Positions 1-8,817 of a stretch of DNA of 64,000 bases are shown in pieces. Under the pieces are notes generated by a model. That model was not told where the DNA came from, ran no database searches, and was given only the letters and a program-made list of their open reading frames with translations. The first letter of the stretch is position 1. Each line of letters starts with the position of its first letter. The position numbers and the translations under genes are program-made. The DNA is from Amycolatopsis eburnea (lineage in GTDB: Bacteria; Actinomycetota; Actinomycetes; Mycobacteriales; Pseudonocardiaceae): positions 1-64,000 of the forward strand of contig NZ_RSEC01000021.1 of assembly GCF_003937945.1 (NCBI RefSeq), in the 5' to 3' direction.

Positions 1-25
1 CGACGATGGGCTGCTGAGCGGGCAT
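1..25 (-). CDS. 5' end of an unidentified minus-strand gene (partial)
   Basis: Only the first eight codons, MPAQQPIV, lie in the window; the rest runs off the left edge. The complementary strand carries AGGAG (forward 33-37) seven bases before the ATG, so this looks like a genuine translation start rather than a chance codon. It faces away from the tail genes and begins about 60 bases from the point where the truncated tail tube reading frame becomes recognisable. The product cannot be named from eight residues. Confidence 0.5.
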
Positions 26-83
26 TGAAACTCTCCTTGAGCTGGGGAAACGGATCGAACGGGTAGACATATGCGATAGGCGG

Positions 84-410
84 AACCGCGCGACCCTGCA
101 GTTCTTCTTCAGCGCGCCCGCCGGGACGAACGGCGTCTACAACATCGCCGCCGCGCCCCGGGTCGACGAACGCGCGCTCGGCATCGAGTTCAGCGACGGC
201 CCGAACGTCAAGCACCGGTTCTACATCCCGCGCGGCGTCGTCACCGAGACCGACGAAACCGCGATCACGCGGACGTCGGCGATCAAGCTCGGCGTCACCT
301 TCACCGCCATGACACCGATCAACAGCACGTCCGAGCCGCTCGCGCAGTGGTCGATCAACCCGGCCGCCGGCGCCACCGCCGCCGCCGAAGCCGAAGAACA
401 GCCCGCGTGA
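84..410 (+). pseudogene. phage major tail tube protein, N-terminally truncated
   Basis: The open frame ends at a TGA at 408-410 and reads through a stretch typical of the C-terminal half of siphophage tail tube proteins (IEFSDG, then RFYIPRGVVTETDE, then LGVTFTAM). Tail tube subunits stack into the hollow tube of a flexible phage tail and are usually about twice this size. In this frame a TGA lies at 15-17 and no ATG, GTG or TTG follows before the homologous part, so the normal N-terminal half and start are missing. The bases upstream instead look like the leader of a divergent gene. The downstream order (chaperones, tape measure, distal tail) is exactly that expected after a tail tube gene. 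An assembly join cannot be excluded. Confidence 0.6.
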
Positions 411-433
411 GCGGGCGAGGGGGAACGCACGAA

Positions 434-742
434 ATGGCGAAGTACAACGTCAACGCCGTCCGCGCGCAGCGCCTGGAAGCGCTGGGGGAGCGCTGGGAGT
501 TCGAGCTGGACGGCGACACCTTCAGCCTGCCGACCGAGCTGCCCCGGGAAGCGGTGGCGCAGTTGTCCGGCCTCGATCCGTCCGATTTGGACGGTCTGCT
601 CGAGGTGCTGCTCGGCGCCGAGCAGTTCGAGCGGCTCGGCCGGCACGCGCTGAGCGTGCAGGACGTCCAGGCCCTGCTGGAGGCCTACGGCCGGGACACC
701 GGTATGGCGCTGGGGGAATCCTCGGCCTCGACGCGCTCCTGA
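434..742 (+). CDS. phage tail assembly chaperone, short form (gpG-like)
   Basis: A 102-residue acidic, helical protein starting at the ATG at 434 (MAKYNVNAVRAQRLEALGER). It sits directly between the tail tube and the tape measure gene, the fixed place of the lambda gpG/gpT-type tail assembly chaperones, which coat the tape measure protein before the tube polymerises. No enzymatic motif is seen and none is expected. The last nine residues (GESSASTRS) differ from the longer frameshift product. An upstream GTG at 347 would overlap the tail tube gene and is not needed. Confidence 0.75.
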   Translation: MAKYNVNAVRAQRLEALGERWEFELDGDTFSLPTELPREAVAQLSGLDPSDLDGLLEVLLGAEQFERLGRHALSVQDVQALLEAYGRDTGMALGESSASTRS

Positions 743-1110
743 GCGAGCACGGCGAGGCCGTCGAAGCCGACCTGCTCCGGTTCTACCGGGTGGACCTGCT
801 CGACTACTACCGCGGCAAGCTGACGCCGAGGCGGCTGCGGGTGCTGATCCGGCACCTGCCCCGCGAGTCGGCGCTGGTGCGCGCCCTGCACGGCGAGGCG
901 GCCGAGTGGGGCCTGACCGAGCACCTGCTCGCGGGCGCGGTCGACGAGCTCGCGGTGGGCAACTGGCTGTTCGTCGCGGCCAATTCCGCCGAGGGCGCCG
1001 ACCAGCCGGACCGGCCGCGCCCGGTCCCACGGCCGGGCCTGGAGCCCGAACCCGACCCCGCGGCGACCACCGACGAGATCGCCGCCTTCTTCGGCACCCC
1101 AGGGAGGTGA
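434..1110 (+). CDS. phage tail assembly chaperone, long form made by -1 frameshift (gpGT-like)
   Basis: The reading frame that ends at 1110 has no convincing start of its own. Its coding character continues upstream of 790 into the end of the short chaperone frame (GILGLDALLSEHGEAVEADL). A -1 slip at about 715, after codon 94 of the short form, joins the two frames into a product of about 225 residues. Such a fusion is a hallmark of long-tailed phages, in which the T domain binds the tape measure and tail tube proteins. The T part contains LDYYRGKLTPRRLRVLIRHL, a common signature of actinophage chaperones, and ends 4 bases before the tape measure start. The slip has not been tested; it is inferred from frame continuity and gene order. 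Confidence 0.7.
712..718 (+). other. probable -1 frameshift slippery site (GGGGGAA)
   Basis: In the short chaperone frame the codons are CTG GGG GAA. Slipping back one base re-pairs the P-site tRNA perfectly (GGG on GGG) and gives GGG GGA ATC CTC, the first codons of the extension. The short frame terminates 24 bases later, so an unslipped ribosome makes the short form only. The heptamer is not a perfect X-XXY-YYZ site, because the A-site re-pairing has one mismatch. Confidence 0.55.
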
Positions 1111-1114
1111 GTTC

Positions 1115-2746
1115 GTGACGCAGCCGACGTCGGCCATCACCAGCGCGGCGCAGGCCCAGGTGACGGCGTTGATCGACGGCATCCGCGAGTCGATCACGAG
1201 CGCCGTCTCCGACGCGGCGACGAAGCTGACCGAAGGGTTCACCGAGCACGTCAACAAGGAACTCGGCGAGATGACCGCCAAGTTCAAGGAGACGCACCCG
1301 GCGGTGACCGCGGCGGTCACCGACGTGGTGGGCTTCGCCGACGCGATCAACACCGCCTCGACCGCCGTGCGGGACACCGTCGGGCAGGTCAAGGACGCCG
1401 CGGCCGCGATGAAGGAACTGCCGGGCGCCATCAAGGACCTGCGCACCGGGCTGCGGGAAAGCGCGACCGAGGTGCGGAAGCTCGGCTCGGACCTGAAGTC
1501 CATGGTGAAGAACGCCCCGGGCGCGATCCGCGACCTCGGGACGTCGCTGCGCGGCGCGCTCACCCAAGGGCTGAACACCGCTCGCCAGGCCGCGACGAGC
1601 GCGGGGCAGGCGATCGGCCGGTTCGCCGCACAGGCCCGGAGCACGGCACTGGCCGCCGCGGGCGCCGTGCGGAACCTGGCGCAGCTCGCCGTCGCCTACG
1701 CGAAAACCGCGGTCCAGGCGGTGATCGCGACCGCCCGGACGGTGGCGATGGCCGTGGCGCAACGCGTCGTCGCCGTCGCGACCCGCCTCTGGTCCATCGC
1801 GCAGGGACTGCTCAACGTCGTCATGCGGCTGAACCCCATCGGCCTGATCATCACCGCGATCACGCTGCTCGTGGCGGCGGTCGTGCTGGCCTACAACCGC
1901 AGCACGACGTTCCGGAACATCGTCAACGCCGTGTTCACCGCGGTGAAGAACGTCGTGCTCGGGGCGGTGAACGCGATCCGCGGCGTCGTCGCGGTGGTGT
2001 GGCCCTACATCGCGAAGGTCATCCAGGTCGCGGTCACGGTGATCCGCACCTACGTCACCACCTACTTCAGCATCGTCCGGACCGTGGTGACGGCGGTGTT
2101 CAACGCGGTCAAGGCGGTGGTCACCGCCGCGATCCACACGGTCGTCGCGACGATCCGCGGCGTCGGCCAGGTGGTCGGCATCGTGCGGAACGCCTTCGAC
2201 CAGGCCAAGTCCGCGGTGAGCAACGCGATCTCCGGGGTCGTCTCGTTCGTGCGCGGGCTGCCCGGCCGGGTCGTCTCCGCGCTCGGCAACATCGGGAAGA
2301 CGCTCTACGGCGCCGGGAAGTCGCTGATCGAAGGGTTCATCGGCGGGATCCGCGACATGGCGGGCAACATCCTCTCGGCGATCAAGAACTTCATCGTCGA
2401 CAAGATCCCCGGCCCGATCAAGAGCGTGCTCAAGATCTTCTCGCCGTCGCAGGTGATGGCGGACATCGGCCGCAACATCGGGGCCGGGCTGACGGTCGGC
2501 ATCGAGGCGAGCGGCGACCAGGTGTCCGGCGCGATGACCCGGCTGGTGCCGCTGCCGGGCTCCTCGACGATCCGGCCGGCGGTGGCGAACCTGACGAAGA
2601 CGGTCGCGGCCTCCGCCGTGGGTCCGGTGGCCCGCTCCGCGCCGGGTGGCTCGGTGACGGTCAACGTGCACCCGCGGGCGGGCCAGTCCGAATACGAGAT
2701 CGGCCGCGTCGCGGCCCGGGAGGTGGCATGGGCGGCGAAACGCTGA
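1115..2746 (+). CDS. phage tail tape measure protein
   Basis: A 543-residue protein with a GTG start preceded by AGGGAGG. It is almost entirely alpha-helical and rich in Ala, Val and Thr. There is a hydrophobic segment near residues 240-262 (NPIGLIITAITLLVAAVVL), followed by long amphipathic repeats. The C-terminal block around KSVLKIFSPSQVMADIG is a characteristic tape measure signature. The protein fixes tail length and occupies the tube lumen; the usual 1.5 Angstrom per residue would predict a tail near 80 nm. It follows the assembly chaperones by 4 bases and overlaps the distal tail gene by 19 bases, so the module looks intact and translationally coupled. Confidence 0.88.
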   Translation: MTQPTSAITSAAQAQVTALIDGIRESITSAVSDAATKLTEGFTEHVNKELGEMTAKFKETHPAVTAAVTDVVGFADAINTASTAVRDTVGQVKDAAAAMKELPGAIKDLRTGLRESATEVRKLGSDLKSMVKNAPGAIRDLGTSLRGALTQGLNTARQAATSAGQAIGRFAAQARSTALAAAGAVRNLAQLAVAYAKTAVQAVIATARTVAMAVAQRVVAVATRLWSIAQGLLNVVMRLNPIGLIITAITLLVAAVVLAYNRSTTFRNIVNAVFTAVKNVVLGAVNAIRGVVAVVWPYIAKVIQVAVTVIRTYVTTYFSIVRTVVTAVFNAVKAVVTAAIHTVVATIRGVGQVVGIVRNAFDQAKSAVSNAISGVVSFVRGLPGRVVSALGNIGKTLYGAGKSLIEGFIGGIRDMAGNILSAIKNFIVDKIPGPIKSVLKIFSPSQVMADIGRNIGAGLTVGIEASGDQVSGAMTRLVPLPGSSTIRPAVANLTKTVAASAVGPVARSAPGGSVTVNVHPRAGQSEYEIGRVAAREVAWAAKR

Positions 2747-3597
2747 GTGCCGTGTCGCTGGCGCTGCCGGTGTACGAAGTGGACGGCTGGGCGGGCAACG
2801 TCGTGGACGCCGACGGCGTCGAGTGGTGGGTGACCAAGGAGGACGGCTGGTCGACCGGGCCCGGCGTGCGGCTCGAACTGTCCGACCGGCCGCAGCGCGA
2901 CGGCGCCTTCGACGCGCCGTCGTTCCGCTCGGCGCGGGTGATCACGTTGGAGGGCACCGCCGTCGCGCCCGACGAAGACGCCCACGAGCGGGCGAAGGAC
3001 CGGATCGCCGCCGTGCTCGCCGACGGTTCGGTGCCGGCGGAGCTTGTCGTGCGGGAGCGGACCGTGACCCGCCGGGCGCTGGTCCGGCTGTCCGCGGGCA
3101 CGAAGGTCTCCGACACGACGCCGGTGAGCTTCGACTGGTCCCTGCAGGTCACCGCGCCCGATCCGCTGCGCTACGGCGAAGACGTCCACGAGCTGTCGTG
3201 CGGGCTGCCGGAACCGGGGCAGGGCATCACTTTCCCGCTCCGCTTCCCGCTGGTGTTCGGGCAGGCGCAGGGCGGCACGCTGGCACTGGTGAACGCCGGC
3301 ACGGCGACGACGCGTCCGGTGTGGACGATCACCGGGCCGTGCACGCAACCGGTGATCCGCAACGATTCGACCGGCGAGCGGCTCGCGTTTTCGCTGAGCC
3401 TCGCCGAAGGGGACGTGCTGACCGTCGACACGGCCGCGCGGACGGTGTTCCTCGGCACGGCCTCCCGGCGTTCGGTGCTGCAACCGCGGTCGAGCTGGTT
3501 CGGGCTCCCGCCGGGCAGCACGGCGATCGGGTTCGAAGCTTTCGACGACGGCGAAGCGGGCACGCTGACCGTCCGCTGGCGCGACGCGTGGATCTGA
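2728..3597 (+). CDS. phage distal tail (Dit-like) protein
   Basis: A 289-residue protein starting at the ATG at 2728, inside the end of the tape measure gene and preceded by GGGAGG. The N-terminal beta-rich part (VDGWAGNVVDADGVEWWVTK, then GRSDR-like loops) matches siphovirus tail-component proteins, which form the hub ring closing the tail tube. The position immediately after the tape measure gene supports this. The frame is open far upstream (to 1999), but that part is antisense-like shadow inside the tape measure gene and is not used. Confidence 0.75.
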   Translation: MGGETLSAVSLALPVYEVDGWAGNVVDADGVEWWVTKEDGWSTGPGVRLELSDRPQRDGAFDAPSFRSARVITLEGTAVAPDEDAHERAKDRIAAVLADGSVPAELVVRERTVTRRALVRLSAGTKVSDTTPVSFDWSLQVTAPDPLRYGEDVHELSCGLPEPGQGITFPLRFPLVFGQAQGGTLALVNAGTATTRPVWTITGPCTQPVIRNDSTGERLAFSLSLAEGDVLTVDTAARTVFLGTASRRSVLQPRSSWFGLPPGSTAIGFEAFDDGEAGTLTVRWRDAWI

Positions 3598-3619
3598 AGA
3601 GCGAGAAGGGGAGCTGGCG

Positions 3620-4567
3620 ATGGCGGAACGGCACGCGGGGTGGGTCGACGGCGTCGACTCGGCCGAAGCGCGGTTGATCACCGGGGCACTGGTGCAGGCG
3701 GACGCGACCGGCGACGCGCTCGACCCGCTGCGGGCGCGCCCGGGGATCCGGGACGCGCCGGGCACGCCGGGGACGGTCGCGATCGCGTCGAACAAGCTGC
3801 GGGTCAACCCGTTCCAGGCCGTGCTCGCCGACCGGGCCCGGCCGGGCGACGGTCCTTACATCGTCACGCTGGACGCGGTGAAGGAACTGCCCTTCGGCGC
3901 TGCGCACGCGTCACTGTCCAGGGTGGACCTCGTCGTCGCCGAGATCGTCAGCGGCGCCTTCGCGGTCAACGTCTACGTGGGGGAGAACGCCGCTTCCAAT
4001 CCGGTCCGGCCGACGCCGGCCGGATCGCCGGTGCTCGTGCTGGCCGAGGTCCAGGTGCCGCCGGCGGGCACCGCACCCACGGTCGTCGACCGCCGCCAGT
4101 TCACCGCCGCCCTCAGCGGGATCCTGCCGGTGCGGGGCGAAACCGACCTCCCGCCCGTCGCGACCACGCACAGCAGCCAGTTCGTCTACCGCCTCGACAC
4201 CGGCGTGCTGCTGTGCAAGCGCGGCGGCGCCTGGGCGCCCTACCGGCCGCCGCGCGGGGACACCTGGCGCACCCCGGCGCTGCAGAACAGCTGGGTCAAC
4301 TACGGCAGCGGGTTCACCACGGCCGCCTACACGCTGATGGACGATGGCTGGGTGCGGCTGCGCGGCCTGGTCAGGAACGGCGTCTTCGACAAGCCGATCT
4401 TCACGCTGCCGGTCGGCTACCGGCCGGTCGCGCACTGGCTGCTCGGCGTCTCGACCAACCCGGACGCGCACGGCCGCGTGGACATCCTGCCGACCGGTGA
4501 GGTGATGGCGACCACGGGCAACGCCGGCTGGTTCTCCCTCGACGGCCTGACGTTCTCCACCTACTAG
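3620..4567 (+). CDS. phage baseplate or tail fibre-like protein
   Basis: A 315-residue protein starting with ATG 12 bases after a GAGAAGGGGAG region. The N-terminal half (to about residue 150) is the type found in actinophage upper-baseplate or fibre-attachment proteins. The C-terminal 80 residues (SWVNYGSGFTTAAYTLMDDG, then VRLRGLVRNG) resemble the small beta-sandwich tip found at the ends of many tail fibres, which contacts the receptor. It lies between the distal tail and tail-associated genes, where host-recognition proteins normally sit. Exact role and receptor are unknown. Confidence 0.6.
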   Translation: MAERHAGWVDGVDSAEARLITGALVQADATGDALDPLRARPGIRDAPGTPGTVAIASNKLRVNPFQAVLADRARPGDGPYIVTLDAVKELPFGAAHASLSRVDLVVAEIVSGAFAVNVYVGENAASNPVRPTPAGSPVLVLAEVQVPPAGTAPTVVDRRQFTAALSGILPVRGETDLPPVATTHSSQFVYRLDTGVLLCKRGGAWAPYRPPRGDTWRTPALQNSWVNYGSGFTTAAYTLMDDGWVRLRGLVRNGVFDKPIFTLPVGYRPVAHWLLGVSTNPDAHGRVDILPTGEVMATTGNAGWFSLDGLTFSTY

Positions 4568-4576
4568 GCGCCGCAC

Positions 4577-5689
4577 GTGGCCACGTCGTACACCTACCTG
4601 ATCGCGGACCTGCGCACCGGCGCGATCCTCGACGAACTGCCGCTGGCCGGCGTCCAGTTCGACAAGAAGCTCAACGACACCGGCACGCTGCGCGGGCGGC
4701 TGCGGGTCGACGACCCGGAGATCCGGATCCGCGAACCGCGGCTGCTCGCCGAGCCGGGCCGCACCGCGCTCTACGTCGACCGCGACGGCGACCTGGTGTG
4801 GGGCGGCATCGTCTGGACCAGCCGGTACAGCGCGGCCGGCGGCGTGCTGGAGCTGACCGCCGCGGACTTCGCGTCCTACTTCGACCACCGGCTGGTCCTC
4901 GACCCCACCGACCTGACCCGGCCGGTGTCGTTCACCGCCACCGACCAGCTCGCGATCGTGCGGGGCCTGCTGGACCTCGCGCAGGCGGCCGACGGCGGCG
5001 ACCTCGGGGTGGCGGTGACCGGCACGGCGACCTCCGGCGTCCTGCGCACGGTCAGCTACGCGTCGGCGGACCTGAAGTCGGTCGCGGAGGTCCTGCGGGA
5101 CCTGGCCAACACCGACACCGGCTTCGACTTCGCCTTCGACGTCCGCTACGACGAGAGCGGGCAGCCGGAACGCCTGCTGCGGCTGGGGTACCCGCGCCTG
5201 GGCCTGCCGGGCGGGGAGCGCGCGTACGTCTGGGAGTACGGCGCGAACCTCGTCGACTTCGTCTGGCCGAGCGACGCCGCGAGCATGGCGACCCGGGTGC
5301 TCGGGATGGGCAACGCCGGCGCCGGCGGGGTCCCGGTGGTGCGGTCGGACCCGGGCGCGACGGCGGGTGGCTGGCCGCTGCTGGAAGCCGCGGCCGCGGC
5401 GGTGGACACCACCGACGCCGCGATGCTCGCCGCGCACGTCGCCGGGGAGCTGGCCGCGCGGCGGCGGCCCGTCGTGCTGCCCGAGCTGACCGTGCGCGCC
5501 GACCTCGACCCGGTCGTCGGGACGTACTCGGTCGGCGACGACGCGCGGATCGTCGTCGACGACCCGTTCTTCGCCGGGGACCAGCTCGACGTCACCGTCC
5601 GGCTGCTCGGGCTGTCGGTCACCCCCGGCGACGACGGCGGGCAGGAAGAGGTCGTGCTGACCGTCGAGCCGTTCTTGGAGCCGTCGTGA
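4577..5689 (+). CDS. phage minor tail protein (tail-associated / Gp37-like)
   Basis: A 370-residue protein starting with GTG at 4577, 9 bases after the previous stop. The opening YTYLIADLRTGAILDELPL and GVQFDKKLNDTGTLRGRLRV match the minor tail proteins of actinophages and defective tail modules that form the tail-tip hub. No peptidase or lysozyme active site is evident, so it is probably structural. The end overlaps the start of the next gene (GTGA), indicating coupled translation. Confidence 0.7.
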   Translation: MATSYTYLIADLRTGAILDELPLAGVQFDKKLNDTGTLRGRLRVDDPEIRIREPRLLAEPGRTALYVDRDGDLVWGGIVWTSRYSAAGGVLELTAADFASYFDHRLVLDPTDLTRPVSFTATDQLAIVRGLLDLAQAADGGDLGVAVTGTATSGVLRTVSYASADLKSVAEVLRDLANTDTGFDFAFDVRYDESGQPERLLRLGYPRLGLPGGERAYVWEYGANLVDFVWPSDAASMATRVLGMGNAGAGGVPVVRSDPGATAGGWPLLEAAAAAVDTTDAAMLAAHVAGELAARRRPVVLPELTVRADLDPVVGTYSVGDDARIVVDDPFFAGDQLDVTVRLLGLSVTPGDDGGQEEVVLTVEPFLEPS

Positions 5690-6117
5690 GCCGCGTCAAC
5701 CACCCGGACACCCTCGTCACGCTGCTGCGGGAGATCCAGCGGCGCCTGCGCGTGCTCGAAGGCACCCGCCACACCGCCGCGGCGTTCGCGGCGGCGGCCG
5801 CCGAGCCGGCCCCGGCCCTGGCCTTCCAGCCCGCGCGCCCGCAGGACTGGCCCGGCACGACCGCGACCGACTGGACCCCGCTCGTCCGGCTGCTCACCCG
5901 GCCCGGCGCGTTCGTGGTCGTCCTCGAAGCCGTGGCCGACAGCGGGGGCGAGGTGCGGGTGGTCGTCGACGGCGAAGTGGCCGAGACCGTCGCGGTCACC
6001 GGCGACGTCGGCCGCCACGAAGTCGCCGTCACCGCGAGCGCCGAGCTGGTGGTGGCGGCCCGGCGGACCGGCGCGACGGGATCAGTGCGGGTGACGGCCT
6101 TCGCGCTCCCCGGCTGA
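5686..6117 (+). CDS. small protein at the end of the tail module, function unknown
   Basis: A 143-residue protein that begins with GTG overlapping the preceding TGA. It opens with a short helix (HPDTLVTLLREIQRRLRVLE), has an Ala/Pro-rich linker, and then about 80 residues of predicted beta strands. It is probably the last gene of the tail operon and may cap or bind the tail tip. I do not recognise a named family. The next gene, 100 bases on, is an unrelated secreted hydrolase, so this marks the right border of the element. Confidence 0.6.
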   Translation: MSRVNHPDTLVTLLREIQRRLRVLEGTRHTAAAFAAAAAEPAPALAFQPARPQDWPGTTATDWTPLVRLLTRPGAFVVVLEAVADSGGEVRVVVDGEVAETVAVTGDVGRHEVAVTASAELVVAARRTGATGSVRVTAFALPG

Positions 6118-6216
6118 GCGCTGTCCGGAACGAGACAGGTATTCACCGCCCCCTTGACCGGTTCGTCGGGCGTTGCCGAAGGTGTCGGGAGGATGACATC
6201 GTTGGCAGGAGGCTCA

Positions 6217-8604
6217 GTGAAGAGCAAGGTCCTGGCGGGCGCGCTGGCGCTCGCCGTGGTGGCGACGGGGGTGAGTCCCGTCGTCGCTGCGGCTGCCGGG
6301 GGTGACGCCCTGGACGCCGTCAACACGTTCATCGGCACGCAGGACGAGGGCAACACCTTCCCGGGTGCCTCGGCGCCGTTCGGGATGACGCAGGTCAGCC
6401 CGATCACCTCGCACTACGCCGGCTACCGCTACACCGACACGGCCATCCGCGGGTTCGGGCACTTCTTCCTGTCCGGCGCGGGCTGCTGGGAGCAGGGCGG
6501 CCTCGTCTCGACGTTGCCGACGACCGGGGAAGTGGGCCCCGGCAAGGCGTTCGACACGACCCAGCCGTCCACTTTCGACCAGAAGCGGTACGCGGCGCCG
6601 TTCACCCACGACGGCGAGGTCGGCAAGCCCGGCTACTACAAGGTCCACCTCACCGGCTACGGCGGCGTCGACGTCGAGACGACGGCCGCGACCCGGGCCG
6701 GGGCCGAGCGGTACACCTTCGCGAAAGCGGGGGACGCCAACGTCTTCGTCAACGTCGGGCAGGCGAACGACAAGGAACCGGTGACGGGCAGCAGCGTCCG
6801 CGTCGTCGACGACCGGACCGTCGAGGGAACCGTGGAGTCGCAGGCGTTCTGCGGCGGCAAGGCCTACACGACGTACTTCACGACGAAGTTCGACAAGCCG
6901 TTCAAGGCGTTCGGCACGTGGTCGCCGACGGGTGGCGCGCCCGGCTCCCGCTCCTCCGAAGGCGGCGCGGGCCTGCGCGGCGCGTGGCTGACCTTCGCCG
7001 GCGGCGGCCAGGTCACCGCGACCACGGCGATCTCCCAGGTGGACGCGCAGGGCGCGCGGGTGAACTTGGCGGCCGAGCGGATCCGGTCGTTCGACGCGGC
7101 CAAGGACGCCGTCCAGCTCGCCTGGCGCCACGAGCTGTCCACAGTGGACATCAAGGGCGGCACGACCGACGACCGCACGGTGTTCTACACCTCGCTCTAC
7201 CACGCGCTCCTGCAGCCGCTGACCGCGAACGACGCCGACGGCCGCTACTACGGCTTCGACAAGAAGATCCACCGCGCGGTCGGCTGGACGTACTACGACT
7301 TCTTCTCGCTGTGGGACACCTACCGCTCGCAGAACCAACTCCTGGCGCTCCTGCGGCCCAGCCGCGCGAAGGACATCGCGAAGAGCATCCTCGCCATCCA
7401 CGACCAGGGCGGCTGGCTGCCGCGGTGGGCGTACGCGAGCCAGGAGACGAACACGATGACCGGCGACCCGGTCACGCCGTTCCTGGTCGACCTCTGGCGC
7501 TTCGGCGCGCTGTCGGGCGAGGAGGCGCACGCCTACCAGGCGCTCCTGCAGAACTCGCGGGAGATCCCGCCCGCGTCGTCGCCGTTCCAAGGACGCTCGG
7601 GCAACGCCAGCTACCAGGCCGACGGGTTCGTCCAGTACGACCCGGACTTCCCCAAGAAGGGGCAGGACACCGACCCGAACCACGGCGCCTCGGCCACCCT
7701 GGAGTACGCGCTCGGTGACTGTTCGCTGTCGGTCATGGCCGCCGCGCTCGGCAAGAAGGACGACGCCGCCGCGCTGAAGGAGAAGGGCCGGACGTACCGG
7801 ACGCTGTGGGATTCCACGCAGACCGACCGCGGCTTCACCGGCTTCTTCCGGCCGAAGGTCCTCGGCGGCGCGTGGTTCTCGCCGGCGGACAAGCCGTACA
7901 GCCCGCAGAGCCAGGACGGCTTCCACGAGGGCACGGCCTGGCAGTACCAGTGGCTGGTCCAGCAGGACGTCCCCGGGCTCGTGCAGCGGATGGGCGGCGC
8001 GGCGAACACCGGCAAGCGCCTCGACGACTTCTTCGCCTACGACGAGCTGCTGAAGAACCCGGCGACGGCGGTCCGCGAGAACTGGGTCGTCGGCCCGTAC
8101 GACTACTACGACCAGTTCCGCTACAACCCGAACAACGAACCCGACCTGCACTCGCCGTGGATGTACGCGCTCACCGGGCAGCCGGCGAAGACGTCGGCGG
8201 TCGTGCGGGCCGCGCACACGCTGTTCACCAACGCGCCCAACGGCGTCACCGGGAACGACGACCTCGGCACCATGTCGGCCTGGTACGTCTTCAGCGCGCT
8301 CGGGTTCTATCCCGCTGTCCCAGGGACCGGGAACTTCGTGCTCAACGCGCCGCGGTTCGGGAAGTCCGTGCTGCACCTGGAGAACGGGCGCGACATCACG
8401 ATCACCGCGCCCGGCGCCGACGGCTCGAAGCTGCAGTACGTCTCGGGCCTGAAGGTCGGTTCGCGGCCGAGCGACCAGGTGTACGTCGGCTTCGACCAGC
8501 TCAAGCGGGGCACGACGCTGGACTTCTCCTTGACTGCCGATGGTGCGAAGGCGACATGGGGCACTTCGCCGTCCTCGGCACCGGGTTCCCCGTGTTCTGA
8601 CTAG
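6217..8604 (+). CDS. secreted GH92 family alpha-mannosidase
   Basis: A 795-residue enzyme from the GTG at 6217, which follows GCAGGAGG; a more upstream frame to 6154 lacks a better start. Residues 1-27 form a Sec signal peptide (KVLAGALALAVVATG, cleavage near VAAAAG). The body is typical GH92: VNTFIGTQDEGNTFPGA and GMTQVSPIT at the N-terminus, WDTYRSQNQLL in the middle, and GNDDLGTMSAWYVFSALGFY toward the end. GH92 enzymes are calcium-dependent exo-acting mannosidases that trim alpha-linked mannose from glycans and mannan. The enzyme is expected outside the cell and to feed mannose uptake. The carboxylate-bearing NEPDLHSPW segment is present. It stands alone as a transcription unit. Confidence 0.88.
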   Translation: MKSKVLAGALALAVVATGVSPVVAAAAGGDALDAVNTFIGTQDEGNTFPGASAPFGMTQVSPITSHYAGYRYTDTAIRGFGHFFLSGAGCWEQGGLVSTLPTTGEVGPGKAFDTTQPSTFDQKRYAAPFTHDGEVGKPGYYKVHLTGYGGVDVETTAATRAGAERYTFAKAGDANVFVNVGQANDKEPVTGSSVRVVDDRTVEGTVESQAFCGGKAYTTYFTTKFDKPFKAFGTWSPTGGAPGSRSSEGGAGLRGAWLTFAGGGQVTATTAISQVDAQGARVNLAAERIRSFDAAKDAVQLAWRHELSTVDIKGGTTDDRTVFYTSLYHALLQPLTANDADGRYYGFDKKIHRAVGWTYYDFFSLWDTYRSQNQLLALLRPSRAKDIAKSILAIHDQGGWLPRWAYASQETNTMTGDPVTPFLVDLWRFGALSGEEAHAYQALLQNSREIPPASSPFQGRSGNASYQADGFVQYDPDFPKKGQDTDPNHGASATLEYALGDCSLSVMAAALGKKDDAAALKEKGRTYRTLWDSTQTDRGFTGFFRPKVLGGAWFSPADKPYSPQSQDGFHEGTAWQYQWLVQQDVPGLVQRMGGAANTGKRLDDFFAYDELLKNPATAVRENWVVGPYDYYDQFRYNPNNEPDLHSPWMYALTGQPAKTSAVVRAAHTLFTNAPNGVTGNDDLGTMSAWYVFSALGFYPAVPGTGNFVLNAPRFGKSVLHLENGRDITITAPGADGSKLQYVSGLKVGSRPSDQVYVGFDQLKRGTTLDFSLTADGAKATWGTSPSSAPGSPCSD

Positions 8605-8612
8605 ACAGCGGC

Positions 8613-8656
8613 GCTCACGGACGTGGTCCCGGCCACAGTGGACCACGTCCGTGAGC
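8613..8656. terminator. hairpin after the mannosidase gene
   Basis: A perfect 17-base inverted repeat, GCTCACGGACGTGGTCC at 8613-8629 and its complement at 8640-8656, with a 10-base loop. It starts nine bases after the mannosidase stop codon. There is no T-tract, as is common for actinomycete terminators. The loop carries part of the palindromic word CCACAGTGGAC that recurs in the window. The remaining bases up to the next gene at 8818 hold no gene. Confidence 0.6.
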
Positions 8657-8817
8657 ATCGTCACGGGACCCGGTGTTCCGGTGAGGGCCGTCACGCCTCA
8701 CACTGGTATCAGCACGTCCGACAGCGCCGTTGACGTCCACAGGCAGTCCGCCGTGGACGGTGCGTCGGGCGTTTTCTGTGTCTAGACCAACGTGGTGAGA
8801 CCCCACAGGAGGAAGAA

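Noticed and set aside
221..2671. Very long minus-strand open frame antisense to the tape measure gene
   Set aside because: Composition is a low-complexity Arg/Asp/His-rich shadow caused by high GC, and it opposes a gene with good family signatures.
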